Shown: positions 43,342 through 52,130 of the stretch, one piece after another
How positions within the stretch are numbered: the first letter of the stretch is position 1
Layout: the number at the start of each line of letters is the position of its first letter
DNA from: Lachnoclostridium sp. UBA1175
GTDB lineage: Bacteria; Bacillota; Clostridia; Lachnospirales; Lachnospiraceae
Direction of reading: 5' to 3'
Length of the DNA: 64,000 bases
Assembly (NCBI GenBank): GCA_002311665.1
Contig: DBYX01000002.1
Span: 110,782-174,781 of the forward strand
Notes under the pieces: generated by a model
The model's input: only the letters and a program-made list of their open reading frames with translations
Database searches by the model: none
Told to the model about the DNA's origin: nothing
Translations under genes and position numbers: made by a program

Positions 43342-44751
43342 TCACTTTCCCATAATCGCGCGGTCGATCGACGCCGCGGCCACCTTGCCCGCGCCCATCG
43401 CGCTGATGACCGTCGCCGCACCCGTGACCGCATCGCCGCCCGCGTACACGCCCTCGCGCGACGTGAGGCCGTCCTCGTTCACGATGATGCCGCCCTTGCG
43501 GTTGACCTCGAGGCCCTCCGTCGTGGATTTGATGAGCGGGTTCGGGCTCGTTCCGATCGCCATGATCACCGTATCGACGTGCAGCTCAAACTCGCTGCCC
43601 TCGATCACGACGGGGCGACGTCTTCCGCCGGCATCCGGCTCACCGAGTTCCATCCGTACGCAGCGGATGCCGGTGACAAAACCGTTGCGGGGATCGCGCG
43701 GGTCCTCCGGATTGTTGAAGCCGAGGATCTCCGTAGGGTTGCACAGAAGATGGAACTCGATGCCTTCCTCCTCCGCGTGCTCCACCTCCTCGCGGCGGGC
43801 GGGAAGCTCCTCCATCGAGCGGCGGTATACGATGTACACCTGCTCCGCACCGAGACGAAGTGCCGTGCGCGCCGCGTCCATCGCGACATTGCCGCCGCCG
43901 ACGACAGCCACATAGCCGCCCTTCATGATCGGCGTCGCGGAGTCATCGCGGTACGCCTTCATCAGGTTGCTCCGGGTGAGGAACTCGTTCGCCGAGTACA
44001 CGCCCTTGAACGACTCGCCGGGGATATTCATAAAGTTCGGAAGCCCTGCTCCCGAGCCGATAAACACAGCCTCAAAGCCCATCTCGAACAGCTCGTCGAC
44101 CGTCAGCGTCTTGCCGATGATCACGTTCGTCTCGAACGTGACGCCGAGCGCCTTCAGGGAGTCAACCTCCTTCGCCACGATCGACTTCGGGAGACGGAAC
44201 TCCGGAATGCCGTACACGAGCACGCCTCCCGCGGTGTGCAGAGCCTCGTACACCGTCACGGCATAGCCCTTCTTCGCGAGGTCTCCCGCACAGGTGAGGC
44301 CGGACGGGCCGGAACCCACGATCGCCACGCGGTGGCCGTTGCTCTCCGGCTTCTGCGGCAGCTCCGTCGCGTTCGCGTTGTGGTAATCCGCGACGAACCG
44401 CTCCAGCCGCCCGATGCCCACGGGCTCGAATTTGACGCCGAGCGTACATTTGCTCTCGCACTGCGTCTCCTGCGGGCACACGCGGCCGCACACGGCCGGC
44501 AGCGAGGAAGTCTGCTGGATCGTCTGATAAGCGCCCTCAAAGTCACCCTTCGCGATCTGCGCGATGAAATCGGGGATGTTGACATTGACCGGGCAACCGC
44601 TCACGCAGGGGCGGTTCTTGCAGTTTAAGCAGCGCTGTGCCTCCTCGACGGCGATCTCCGCCGTGTAGCCGAGCGCCACCTCGTCGAAATTGTGTGCACG
44701 CACCTCGGGTGCCTGCGTAGGCATCTCGTGTTTCTTGGGAATGATTGGCAT
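43342..44751 (-). CDS. nfnB: NfnB-type / GltD-like FAD and iron-sulfur subunit of a ferredoxin:NADP+ oxidoreductase
   Basis: 469 aa. The ATG at 44751 lies downstream of AAGGAGG. The N-terminal domain has two Cys sets, CLNCKNRPCVSGCP (about 42-55) and CGRVCPQETQCESKC (about 90-104), which hold two [4Fe-4S] clusters. The FAD motif VAIVGSGPSGLTCAGDLA and the NADP-binding motif VAVVGGGNVAMDAARTAL follow, and IMAIGTSPNP ends the core. Glutamate synthase small subunits look alike, but the neighbour is an NfnA-type gene and no large glutamate synthase gene is present, so the electron-bifurcating transhydrogenase is favoured. It couples NADH and reduced ferredoxin oxidation to NADP+ reduction. Confidence 0.88.
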   Translation of the reverse strand: MPIIPKKHEMPTQAPEVRAHNFDEVALGYTAEIAVEEAQRCLNCKNRPCVSGCPVNVNIPDFIAQIAKGDFEGAYQTIQQTSSLPAVCGRVCPQETQCESKCTLGVKFEPVGIGRLERFVADYHNANATELPQKPESNGHRVAIVGSGPSGLTCAGDLAKKGYAVTVYEALHTAGGVLVYGIPEFRLPKSIVAKEVDSLKALGVTFETNVIIGKTLTVDELFEMGFEAVFIGSGAGLPNFMNIPGESFKGVYSANEFLTRSNLMKAYRDDSATPIMKGGYVAVVGGGNVAMDAARTALRLGAEQVYIVYRRSMEELPARREEVEHAEEEGIEFHLLCNPTEILGFNNPEDPRDPRNGFVTGIRCVRMELGEPDAGGRRRPVVIEGSEFELHVDTVIMAIGTSPNPLIKSTTEGLEVNRKGGIIVNEDGLTSREGVYAGGDAVTGAATVISAMGAGKVAAASIDRAIMGK

Positions 44752-44774
44752 GGGTATCGTTGTCCTCCTTATCG

Positions 44775-45626
44775 TCAGGCCTTGCGGAAGAGATTGCACG
44801 TCTCTTCATACGCATGCCGCTCAAACCACATATACATTCTGCCGCGCGACATTGCCTCGTCAAAATCTATCTCATAGCCGTTGAAATCCGGGCCGTCCAC
44901 GCACGCGAATTTCGTCTCGCGCGTGCCGTCCTCCTTCACAAGCGTTATGCGGCAGCCGCCGCACATGCCCGTACCGTCGATCATGATCGGGTTCATCGAC
45001 ACCGTCACCGGCACGCCGAACGGCTTGGCCGTCAGGGTGACGAACTTCATCATGATCAGCGGACCGATCGTGATGATCATATCAAACTTCTCGCCCGCCT
45101 CAAGCATCTCCTTGAGCGGCACGGTCACATTGCCATGGCGCGCGTACGAACCGTCGTCGGTCATGACGATCAGCCGGTCCGAGCACTCCGCGAACTCGTC
45201 CTCGAGGATCACCAGGTCCTTGTTGCGGAAGCCGATGATGCTCGTCACCTCCGCACCGAGCCGGTGAAACTCCTGCGCAACGGGCATCGCGATCGCGCAG
45301 CCGACGCCGCCGCCCACGATGCACACCTTGCGAATGCCCTCCGTCTCGGTAGGCTTGCCGAGCGGGCCAGCAAAATCCTGCAGGTACTCGCCCTCCTCCT
45401 TGTGGTTCATACGCTCCGTCGTCGCGCCGACCACCTGGAAGATAACTTTCACCGTGCCTTCCTCGCGGTTCACGCCGGCGACCGTCAGCGGGATCCTCTC
45501 CCCGTCCTCGTCGACACGCAGTATGATGAACTGCCCCGGCTTAGCCTTCGCGGCCACAAGCGGCGCTTCGATCTCCATCTGCGTCACCGTCGGGTTCAGG
45601 CTTTTCTTGCGAACGATCCTGTACAT
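44775..45626 (-). CDS. nfnA: NfnA-type subunit: FAD/NAD-binding, [2Fe-2S] ferredoxin:NADP+ oxidoreductase
   Basis: 283 aa. The ATG at 45626 follows AAAGGAGG. It begins with the FAD-binding barrel (VAAKAKPGQFIILRVDEDGERIPLT, then GPLGKPTE) and has a nucleotide-binding part VCIVGGGVGCAIAMPVAQ. Near the C-terminus, TGMCGGCRITL and KFACVDGPDF hold Cys residues typical of the [2Fe-2S] site of the dihydroorotate/sulfide dehydrogenase electron-transfer group. It lies 23 nt before nfnB. The pair matches NfnAB in length and order as described in Clostridium kluyveri, so the complex probably interconverts NADH, ferredoxin and NADPH. Confidence 0.88.
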   Translation of the reverse strand: MYRIVRKKSLNPTVTQMEIEAPLVAAKAKPGQFIILRVDEDGERIPLTVAGVNREEGTVKVIFQVVGATTERMNHKEEGEYLQDFAGPLGKPTETEGIRKVCIVGGGVGCAIAMPVAQEFHRLGAEVTSIIGFRNKDLVILEDEFAECSDRLIVMTDDGSYARHGNVTVPLKEMLEAGEKFDMIITIGPLIMMKFVTLTAKPFGVPVTVSMNPIMIDGTGMCGGCRITLVKEDGTRETKFACVDGPDFNGYEIDFDEAMSRGRMYMWFERHAYEETCNLFRKA

Positions 45627-45639
45627 GAAAAAACCTCCT

Positions 45640-46695
45640 TTACACTCTCTTTTCGAAATCGACCAGCGTCATCCGGTCGTTGATCACATGCTCCCCGCCT
45701 GTGCGGACAAACCCCAATCTCTCGTAGAAATGGCAGTTCGACTCCTCCTGCTTGATGGTGTCAAGCCGCCACACCTGCGCATCCGGACGGATGAACATCG
45801 CAAGCTGCATTGCCACCTTGCCGATCCCGTGGTTCTGAAACTGCGGCAGGATGAAGATCGGGCTGATATAATACACCTTCTCCCCGCCTTCCTCCGAGCG
45901 GTCCGCGATGTTGACCGCGCCGACGCGGGCGCCGTCCTTGACGATAAAATAGTATTTTCTCCACGGCTGCGCCGCGCGGGCCTGCACCCTCTCGATCGAC
46001 TCGATCGCAGGCGAACCCTCATCCCGATATTTCTCATACAGCGGCATAAAGCTCTCGACCTGCATCCGGTGCAGCTCCGGGATCTCATAATCGCGCACCT
46101 CTTCAAGCCGGATACGGTTGAAAAGCTCCGTGTCCTTCCGGTCGGGCAGCGAAAAATGCTCCTTGATCATCGCGGCGACCACGTCCGGCTCCAGGTTCGT
46201 GTTATCGATCTTGATGTAGTTCGGGAACGGGACCTCCCCGTCCCGGCTGACCGTGCGGTACCTCGTCTCCTCGCGGATCATGCGGGCTTCGGAAACGGGA
46301 AGATCGCGCTTGGAAGCCTTGTTGCGGAGGCGGTTTTCCGTCCTGTTGCGCTCGCGCCGCACCTCGCGGTCCGCCACCAGCTCGACATAGTACACCGTGC
46401 CGCCGGTGTCCTCGAACCGCTTCGCGACATTCGCGATATAGTCCCAGTCCTCCTTCATGTCGAACGCCCACATATATGTGAATATCATACCCTGGTATTC
46501 GGTATTCAGAAACGCGTCAAACACGTCCTCGCGGAGCTTGTTCACGAGGGCTCCGTCAAACCGGCCCATGATCTCGATCACGGGCTCGATCATCATATGG
46601 TTGTGAAACAACCGGAAATCCGTGATCTTCATCAGCTCCTGGCCGACCGTCATCTTCCCGACGGCGCCGCTGCCGATCACAACGATCAGATCCAT
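45640..46695 (-). CDS. P-loop kinase-like domain fused to a GNAT acetyltransferase
   Basis: 351 aa. The ATG at 46695 follows GAAGGAG. Residues about 1-185 form an AAA/shikimate-kinase-like domain with Walker A GSGAVGKMT at about 8-16 and Arg-rich segments (REVRRERNRTENRLRNKASK) typical of lid regions. Residues about 190-351 are a GNAT acetyltransferase with ISPIFILPQFQNHGIGKVAM, the acetyl-CoA loop, and CHFYERLGFVRTGGEHV. The combination suggests two activities on one small substrate, or detoxification, but no substrate is known. It starts 16 nt after the histidine phosphatase gene and may share its transcript. Confidence 0.7.
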   Translation of the reverse strand: MDLIVVIGSGAVGKMTVGQELMKITDFRLFHNHMMIEPVIEIMGRFDGALVNKLREDVFDAFLNTEYQGMIFTYMWAFDMKEDWDYIANVAKRFEDTGGTVYYVELVADREVRRERNRTENRLRNKASKRDLPVSEARMIREETRYRTVSRDGEVPFPNYIKIDNTNLEPDVVAAMIKEHFSLPDRKDTELFNRIRLEEVRDYEIPELHRMQVESFMPLYEKYRDEGSPAIESIERVQARAAQPWRKYYFIVKDGARVGAVNIADRSEEGGEKVYYISPIFILPQFQNHGIGKVAMQLAMFIRPDAQVWRLDTIKQEESNCHFYERLGFVRTGGEHVINDRMTLVDFEKRV

Positions 46696-46711
46696 AATCT
46701 ATACTCCTTCG

Positions 46712-47326
46712 TCAGCAGTGTACATTGATGTACTTCGCTATGACATTTCCCTTCTCGTCGACCTCAAACCGCGAGATCGAGCCCGATCTTCCCTGGCACC
46801 GGAATGTGATCCTGCTCTCCACCGTCAGCCCCATCAGCATCGACTGCAGGAAGCTGAGCGCCGTCCCGTGTGAAACGATGAGGATCTTGTCGAGATCGTT
46901 CTCGAGGATCTCCCTGTAAAATGGATACAGGCGGTTCCACAGGTCGCGGTCCGACTCCGCGTCGGCAAACGGCTTGTAATCGATGTTGTACTCGCCGACA
47001 AGCGGGATCTTGTTCGCATCGAACCACTCCCACGGCTGTCCGTTGCCCGCGCCGGCGTTGACCTCGCGGATGACGTCCGTTACGATCGGCGTCAGGCCGA
47101 GCGAGCGGTTGATCTCCTCCGCGGTCTGAAACGCTCTCTTGAGATCGGACACGTACATCGTGTACCCCTCCGCGCAGCCCTCACCGAGCAGATACTGTCC
47201 GATGGCCGCCGCCTGGCTGTGCCCGAGCTCCGTGAGTTCCCAGTCGCCCCACGCGCCTGCGTGGCGGTTCGTGTGATGAACGGACTGTGTGTGCTGCACC
47301 ATAATGATCGTCTTGGCCTTACTCAT
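46712..47326 (-). CDS. Histidine phosphatase family protein (phosphoglycerate mutase-like)
   Basis: 204 aa. The ATG at 47326 follows GGGGGAGG. The catalytic motif reads MVQHTQSVHH where most members have RHG: the phospho-accepting His is kept, but Arg is replaced by Gln. Some relatives also carry a QH motif, so this may be a subgroup feature. The second Arg is in SDLKRAFQTAEEI and the later His in IVSHGTALSFL. The fold and length fit a cytoplasmic phosphatase; the substrate is unknown. Confidence 0.82.
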   Translation of the reverse strand: MSKAKTIIMVQHTQSVHHTNRHAGAWGDWELTELGHSQAAAIGQYLLGEGCAEGYTMYVSDLKRAFQTAEEINRSLGLTPIVTDVIREVNAGAGNGQPWEWFDANKIPLVGEYNIDYKPFADAESDRDLWNRLYPFYREILENDLDKILIVSHGTALSFLQSMLMGLTVESRITFRCQGRSGSISRFEVDEKGNVIAKYINVHC

Positions 47327-47365
47327 AGTAGTTACCTCCCCCGTTTTGTGTATTTGATAAATACA

Positions 47366-47821
47366 CTATCCCTTGATCACCCGGATCAGCGCGTAGATCA
47401 TCCCTGCGAGCGCAAGCCCGTCCGTGATGATATAGAGCGCCAGCGGAAAATTCATCTTCCCGTCCGGTGTATTCAGTCCCAGAAGCCTCCGGCTCGCCGC
47501 GGCGTTGAAATCGAGCACGCCGATGGATGCGAGGCGTTCCTTGCGCTCGATCAGCTCCATCTGCGCGTTGTACAGCTGGCGCTCGCCCTCGGCGATGTAC
47601 CGCTGCAGCAGAAAGTCGCACACGGTGAACAGTGCGCAGGAGACCGCGCAGACAATCCAGATGATCAGCCTCTCGGTCTTCCCCGAGAAGATCACCGTCA
47701 GCACGACGCCCAAAAAGATCGCGCCGACAAGGCATGTCCTCGCCGACTCCGAGCCGCGCTTCCACCGCGCGATCGTGTTCTCCATGTTGGCCAGTCTCCG
47801 GTCATCCATCGACTCCATCAT
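47366..47821 (-). CDS. Small membrane protein of unknown function
   Basis: 151 aa. The ATG at 47821 follows AGGGGGTTTAT; longer starts have no RBS. Two adjacent hydrophobic helices (LVGAIFLGVVLTVIFS and LIIWIVCAVSCALFTVCDFLL) follow an amphipathic N-terminus. A helical hydrophilic segment (RQLYNAQMELIERKERLASIG) leads to a third helix near the C-terminus (LALYIITDGLALAGMIYAL). I recognise no family. It lies 40 nt upstream of no other obvious partner than the histidine phosphatase gene and is probably not essential to its function. Confidence 0.55.
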   Translation of the reverse strand: MMESMDDRRLANMENTIARWKRGSESARTCLVGAIFLGVVLTVIFSGKTERLIIWIVCAVSCALFTVCDFLLQRYIAEGERQLYNAQMELIERKERLASIGVLDFNAAASRRLLGLNTPDGKMNFPLALYIITDGLALAGMIYALIRVIKG

Positions 47822-48187
47822 ATAAACCCCCTGACTGCGCGCCCGAAGCCGCGCATCAAAGCCGCCCCGGCCTCCGTCGCCGGGCGTATCCTCTGTGACG
47901 AACAAAAGGCCCGATCCGCAGATCAGGCCTTTTGTTATGCTGATACTTTTTATCCACGAAGGAGCAATCGGCTAATTCAATCATCCGGCAACGCGCGATC
48001 CGGAATCTGTGCTCCGCCCACAACAAGATTTTGTATAATCGTATTGTATAATCATTATGTCAAAAAGTCAAACAACTCTTTATGAAAAAAGTGTGTTTTT
48101 TGACTTCGCTGACAAATAATCGGTCATGCGCCTTCGTTAACAAGGGCCTGCGGTATCGCCCCTTGAAATATTCGATTAAATAATTCA
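47822..48187. other. 366-nt intergenic region with AT-rich island and a 20-codon open frame
   Basis: The stretch 48020-48190 is clearly more AT-rich than the surroundings. It has two TATAAT boxes on the plus strand near 48034-48055. An ATG at 48056 opens a 20-codon frame (MSKSQTTLYEKSVFFDFADK) with no good RBS. The segment GTCAAAAA...TTTTTTGAC can fold back. No protein family is recognised; it may be a decayed insertion or a small RNA. Confidence 0.45.
47901..47936. terminator. Inverted repeat / terminator-like hairpin
   Basis: AACAAAAGGCC pairs with GGCCTTTTGTT, extended by GATC/GATC around CGCA. It ends in TTTGTT on both strands. It lies upstream of the small membrane protein and about 250 nt after the patatin gene. 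Confidence 0.6.
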
Positions 48188-49036
48188 TTATGCCAGGAAT
48201 GCCCGCACCTCTGCGAGCGTCCGTTCACCGACCTCACGCCCGTGGTTGTACACGCGCATCAGTTCCTCCTCGCTCGTCTCGAGGTTGGATATGTTGAGCG
48301 CAGCGTCGGGCCGGATCACGTAAGCCGCGCCTGCGGCCTCGCGCTCCGCGACGTACGCGGTCTCACGGTTGTACATAAAATGACGGTTCTCCATCGCCTC
48401 GATCGCCTTCGGATAATGCCTTAGCGCAACCTTCACAAGCGGCAGCATCGAGTTCTTCTCCTTGACGAAGCCCTCCGGCTGCGTCAGGATCACGATGTTG
48501 CGGTCAAACCCGCGTCCCTCCATAAAATGCAGCGGGATCGAGTCTGCAATGCCTCCGTCGAGCAGCTTGTAACGACCGATCTTCACGATTCGCGACACGA
48601 CCGGCAGCGAAGCCGACGCGCGGATCCACATCATATCGCTCTCCCCGCCGTCGCGCAGGCGCTTGAACATCGCCCTGCCGGTCTCCAGGTTCGTCACGGC
48701 CGCGTAAAATTCCATCGGATTCTTCTCGAAAGCTTCCGTGTCGAACACGTCCAGTTCGCGCGGCAGCGTCTCGTAGCAAAATTTGGCGCCGAAGATGTCG
48801 CCCGTCAGCAGCCACGAGAGATAGCTCTTGTAATGCCAGTCCTTCGCGTACCGGACGTTGTAGCGGATGCCCCGCCCGATCTGTCCGGACTTGAAGTTAC
48901 AGCCGAATGCGGCGCCTGCGGACACGCCCACGGCACCGTCGAAGGTGATGCCGCCCTGCTCCATCCACACGTCCAGGACGCCCATCGTGAAGAGCCCGCG
49001 CATACCGCCGCCCTCCAGGACCAAACCTTTTCTCAT
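48188..49036 (-). CDS. Patatin-like phospholipase family protein
   Basis: 282 aa. The ATG at 49036 follows GGGGGAG. The oxyanion loop is LEGGGMRGLFTMGVLD, the nucleophile Ser lies in GAVGVSAGAAFG (G-x-S-x-G), and the dyad Asp is in LLDGGIADSIPLH. This is the RssA/YjjU-like bacterial patatin pattern, and the catalytic dyad is complete. The enzyme should hydrolyse acyl esters of lipids in the cytoplasm. No signal peptide is present. The next gene upstream on this strand (49191) is separated by a hairpin, so this gene is likely on its own transcript. Confidence 0.88.
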   Translation of the reverse strand: MRKGLVLEGGGMRGLFTMGVLDVWMEQGGITFDGAVGVSAGAAFGCNFKSGQIGRGIRYNVRYAKDWHYKSYLSWLLTGDIFGAKFCYETLPRELDVFDTEAFEKNPMEFYAAVTNLETGRAMFKRLRDGGESDMMWIRASASLPVVSRIVKIGRYKLLDGGIADSIPLHFMEGRGFDRNIVILTQPEGFVKEKNSMLPLVKVALRHYPKAIEAMENRHFMYNRETAYVAEREAAGAAYVIRPDAALNISNLETSEEELMRVYNHGREVGERTLAEVRAFLA

Positions 49037-49109
49037 CGATCACTCCCCCTGTATACGTACCGACCGCTCAGCGCGGTTTCGAACAGTATACCACAAAACA
49101 GCGCGAAGT

Positions 49110-49162
49110 AAAACGGTATTTTGTCCGCAGCGCATTTTGCGACGGACGAAATACCGTTTTTC
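49110..49162. terminator. Large hairpin between the unknown membrane protein and patatin genes
   Basis: AAAACGGTATTTTGTCCG (49110-49127) and CGGACGAAATACCGTTTT (49143-49160) form an 18-bp stem with one mismatch, followed by TT on the plus strand. It ends the transcript of the 49191-55975 cluster on the minus strand. Confidence 0.75.
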
Positions 49163-49190
49163 ATACCTTCCCCGGAAAACTGTCCTCACG

Positions 49191-49982
49191 TCAATGAATG
49201 ATCGTGTCCTTTTCCAGAATGTTTGTTCTGAGGTTGTAGTTGTACCACCAGTACGCACTGGCATCGCCCAGAGTGTCCCGGATACAGATTTCCTCGACGA
49301 AGTAGCCGAGCTTGTCCCGAAGAGACTCCAGCTGTGCCTTCTCGATCACGCTTCCGTCCGAGCCGTCGAAGGCGATCGTGTACCTCACGCAGACTTCCTT
49401 TTGCCATCGTTCCTTATCGATCTCGTCGTTTTTGAACTTCTCGATCTCCGCGGCATTCACCCACACGGGAAGCAGATTCAACGTCCCCCGGTGACTGTAT
49501 TGATCCGAACCCACGAAGATACAATCGATGTCCAACTTCACGAAATCTCGTTCGGCAAATGCCTCGGTTTCCTTGAGGGCGGCCCGGATCCTCTCCTCCG
49601 CGACACTGTAAAATTCGCCGTTGTAATAGTCGGTACACACGGAGTATTTTCCGATTTCCGCAGTATAGCGACCTTTCGGGGTTAAAAACTCGTAGATCGG
49701 GTATCCGCTTCCGCCTCCCCGCTCATCCGTGATCGTAACGTCCTTCTTCTCCAGACCGTAGTTCTTCTGAAGCGCCTCCAGGAACTGTCTGCGTGTCGCG
49801 TCGGCGACCTTGTTACTCTCGTCGAAATGACCTTTCACATCCCGGATAAACAGGATCACCGTGATGAGGCCGTAGATGACGGTCACCGCGAAAAATGCAA
49901 GCACGATCATAATGATCAGTTTGGCCTTCTTCTTTCCCTCTGCAGGCTCCTCCGGAACCTCGAAATTATCCCGCCTGTACAT
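49191..49982 (-). CDS. Membrane-anchored protein of unknown function, last gene of the LRR cluster
   Basis: 263 aa. The ATG at 49982 follows AGGAGG. A hydrophilic N-terminus of 20 residues leads to one transmembrane helix (about 22-47, LIIMIVLAFFAVTVIYGLITVILFI). The remaining 215 residues are probably extracytoplasmic: mixed alpha/beta, rich in Tyr, Glu, Asp and Arg, with segments such as TITDERGGGSGYPIYEFLTPKG and SVCTDYYNGEFYSVAEERIR. No catalytic motif is seen and no family recognised. It lies 75 nt after the kinase gene and before the large hairpin, so it is probably the last gene of the cluster. Confidence 0.65.
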   Translation of the reverse strand: MYRRDNFEVPEEPAEGKKKAKLIIMIVLAFFAVTVIYGLITVILFIRDVKGHFDESNKVADATRRQFLEALQKNYGLEKKDVTITDERGGGSGYPIYEFLTPKGRYTAEIGKYSVCTDYYNGEFYSVAEERIRAALKETEAFAERDFVKLDIDCIFVGSDQYSHRGTLNLLPVWVNAAEIEKFKNDEIDKERWQKEVCVRYTIAFDGSDGSVIEKAQLESLRDKLGYFVEEICIRDTLGDASAYWWYNYNLRTNILEKDTIIH

Positions 49983-50057
49983 AGTTTACCTCCTGTCCCG
50001 CACTGCGCTCCGGACGCACTGTCGTCCTCCGCCGCCGCGGTTTCTTGATGCAACTGA

Positions 50058-50933
50058 CTACAGTTTCACAGTCAGCGTCAGGTGACCGTCCGCATACCCT
50101 GCGGTGATGCTGCCCCCCATCCGCTCCGCCAGCGCCTTCGCGATGGAGAGCCCGAGCCCCATCGAGTCACGCGACGCTTTCGTCGTGTAGAAGCGGTCGA
50201 ACAGATGCTCCGCGGCCTCCCGGTTCAGGGACGCCGCCCGGTTGGAAAATGTGACCGTCCCATCCTCCGTAAGGCGGATGCTCAGGTCGCCGTCGCTGTA
50301 TTTTGCGGCGTTGTTCAGCAGATTGTTGAAGATCCTCGCAACCGCCGCACGGTTGGTCCTGCGCTCGACGCGCACCGCCGTGATATCCACCTCCGGCTCG
50401 ATCCCGCGCGCCGTGAACGCCGGGAAAGCCCCCGCGAGGCTCTCCTCGAGCACCTGGTTGATCAGCACGTCGTCGTCCATCGGCATCGACTCGTTCGTCA
50501 GGATAACCGAGTAGCGGAACAGCTCCTCCGTGAGCTGCCGCATGATCTCCGTCCGCTCCTCGATGATCGCGAGATACTCCTCCTGCTTCTCCGGATCCTT
50601 CGTACGGTGCAGAAGGTCCAGATACCCGCAGATGGCCGTGAGCGGCGTCCGCAGGTCGTGGGAAATGTTGGTGACGGCCTCCTTCACCTCCCGGTCGCCG
50701 GTGTGGTACCGAAGGTATGCCTCACGCACATTCCGAAGCTCGCGGTTGATGCAGTCGGCCAGGTCGAGCATGACGCGGTCGTGACTGTCCAGCGTGATGA
50801 CGGTGTTCGTGTCCGTTTTCACGATTTCCTTCATCTGCGTGCCGATATCGTTCGCTGCCTGACGGATCGTATGTATTTTCCACAGGCTCAGCGCAAGCGC
50901 GACACTCACGATCGCCAGTAATCCGTATAACAT
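50058..50933 (-). CDS. Histidine kinase with single membrane helix
   Basis: 291 aa. The ATG at 50933 follows AAGGAG/GAGGAG; an in-frame extension to 50969 has no RBS. A single N-terminal helix (MLYGLLAIVSVALALSLW) leaves almost no extracytoplasmic part, so signal input must come through the membrane or through partners. A linker with KIHTIRQAANDIGTQMK follows. H box NISHDLRTPLTAICGY, N box NNLLNNAAKYS, and G2 box SMGLGLSIAKAL are present. Its regulator is at the head of the cluster, 4.4 kb away in the same direction, with the ABC and leucine-rich-repeat genes between. Confidence 0.9.
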   Translation of the reverse strand: MLYGLLAIVSVALALSLWKIHTIRQAANDIGTQMKEIVKTDTNTVITLDSHDRVMLDLADCINRELRNVREAYLRYHTGDREVKEAVTNISHDLRTPLTAICGYLDLLHRTKDPEKQEEYLAIIEERTEIMRQLTEELFRYSVILTNESMPMDDDVLINQVLEESLAGAFPAFTARGIEPEVDITAVRVERRTNRAAVARIFNNLLNNAAKYSDGDLSIRLTEDGTVTFSNRAASLNREAAEHLFDRFYTTKASRDSMGLGLSIAKALAERMGGSITAGYADGHLTLTVKL

Positions 50934-50972
50934 ATACTCCTCGTCTCCTTCCGGCCCATACGCAGGCACTGC

Positions 50973-52130
50973 CTACTTATGCAGGTACGGACAGTTGCCG
51001 GTGTCGACCTCCGAAAGTTCATTGTACCCGTATTTGAGTTCCCTCAGTTCCGTGTTTCCGCTGACATCCAGGGTCTTCAGCAGGTTGCCCTCGCAATCTA
51101 GGTATTCCAGCTGCTTCATGCCCCTGAGATCCAGTCTCACGATCTCATTCTCTGCGCAGTCCAGATACGTCAATGCGGCGGGAAGATCCACCTTCAGCTC
51201 CTGTAACTCGTTGTTGCGGCACTCCAGCCGCTCCACTCCGTACAGTGCGCTCAGATCAAGCTCCTTCAGATAATTATTCCCGCAATTCAGATAGGACAGT
51301 GCGTGGCATCCTCTCAAATCCAGTTTACCGAGAATATTAAACTTACAGTTCAGGATGCTAAGCTCCTCATGGTCCGAAACATCAAGGTCCCGAAGGAAGT
51401 TCTCCTGACAGTACAGCTCCTGCAATTCGTAGTTGGTGTCGATGAAAAGGTCCGTCAGTTCATTGTGCACGCACCGCAGGTACACCAGCGAAAAGCAGCC
51501 CCAGATGTCAAGATCGCTCAGCTCGTTATACGAACAATCTACCATAGTCAGCTGAAACTGTCTACCCGGTCTTTCCTCACAGAGGTGCAGTTTTTTGATC
51601 TTGTTCCGATCGCAAAACACGACCCGAAGCTGCGGATTATGTCTCAGATCCAGCTCGGTCAGACAGTTGTCCGTGCAGTACAATTCCTCCAGGTTCGGCA
51701 GTCCGCCGAGATCAAGCCGATCCACGCGGCAGCCGCACAGATAGAGCACCTTGAGATTCGGAAAATTCAACAGCCACTCACCGTTCCATTCAAACGAATC
51801 CCCGTCCACCACGTATGCGTTCGGATAATACCTCACCGCTTTGGCTCCGTCCGGCCTTTCCATGGTCTGACCCTGAAACTTCTTCCCGACGATCAGGATC
51901 TCCGTTACACTCTCATACTCCGTCCGGCTGATGATCCCGTCCCGGTTCCGGTCGGCATAGTCCATGAGGTAATCCAGAAATGCTCCGCTGAAAGTATTCG
52001 GATAGGTCTTACTGTCGGGATTGATCATCCCGCTGCCGAAGAGGAAGGCACAGCAGAACAGAACCGTCAGACACGCGAGCACGAGATAGATCACCTTCGT
52101 AACGCGACCGTAATTATTCTGACTGTTCAA
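50973..52130 (-). CDS. Membrane-anchored EF-hand / leucine-rich-repeat protein 2
   Basis: 385 aa. The start is a TTG at 52130 that overlaps the stop of LRR protein 1 by four bases (TTGA), after a strong GGAGGGGAGGAG. One membrane helix (about 11-32) leaves the C-terminus outside. An EF-hand-like loop DRNRDGIISRTE lies at about 60-71. From about residue 125 on there are roughly ten leucine-rich repeats of 21-22 residues with the pattern L-x-x-L-x-C-x-x-N-x-L-x-x-L-D-L (for example LEELYCTDNCLTELDLRHN). The internal Cys positions (LYC, FCDRN, LNCKFN) are regular. No sortase or lipid anchor is present. Confidence 0.85.
   Translation of the reverse strand: MNSQNNYGRVTKVIYLVLACLTVLFCCAFLFGSGMINPDSKTYPNTFSGAFLDYLMDYADRNRDGIISRTEYESVTEILIVGKKFQGQTMERPDGAKAVRYYPNAYVVDGDSFEWNGEWLLNFPNLKVLYLCGCRVDRLDLGGLPNLEELYCTDNCLTELDLRHNPQLRVVFCDRNKIKKLHLCEERPGRQFQLTMVDCSYNELSDLDIWGCFSLVYLRCVHNELTDLFIDTNYELQELYCQENFLRDLDVSDHEELSILNCKFNILGKLDLRGCHALSYLNCGNNYLKELDLSALYGVERLECRNNELQELKVDLPAALTYLDCAENEIVRLDLRGMKQLEYLDCEGNLLKTLDVSGNTELRELKYGYNELSEVDTGNCPYLHK

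Noticed and set aside
43342..45626. Glutamate synthase small subunit (gltD) as the name of the 43342 gene
   Set aside because: The neighbour is an NfnA-type subunit and no large glutamate synthase gene is near, so NfnAB is the better reading, though gltD-like sequence is certain.
46712..47326. Histidine phosphatase as an inactive protein because RHG is QHT
   Set aside because: The catalytic His, second Arg and late His are kept, and QH variants occur in related proteins, so inactivity is not supported.
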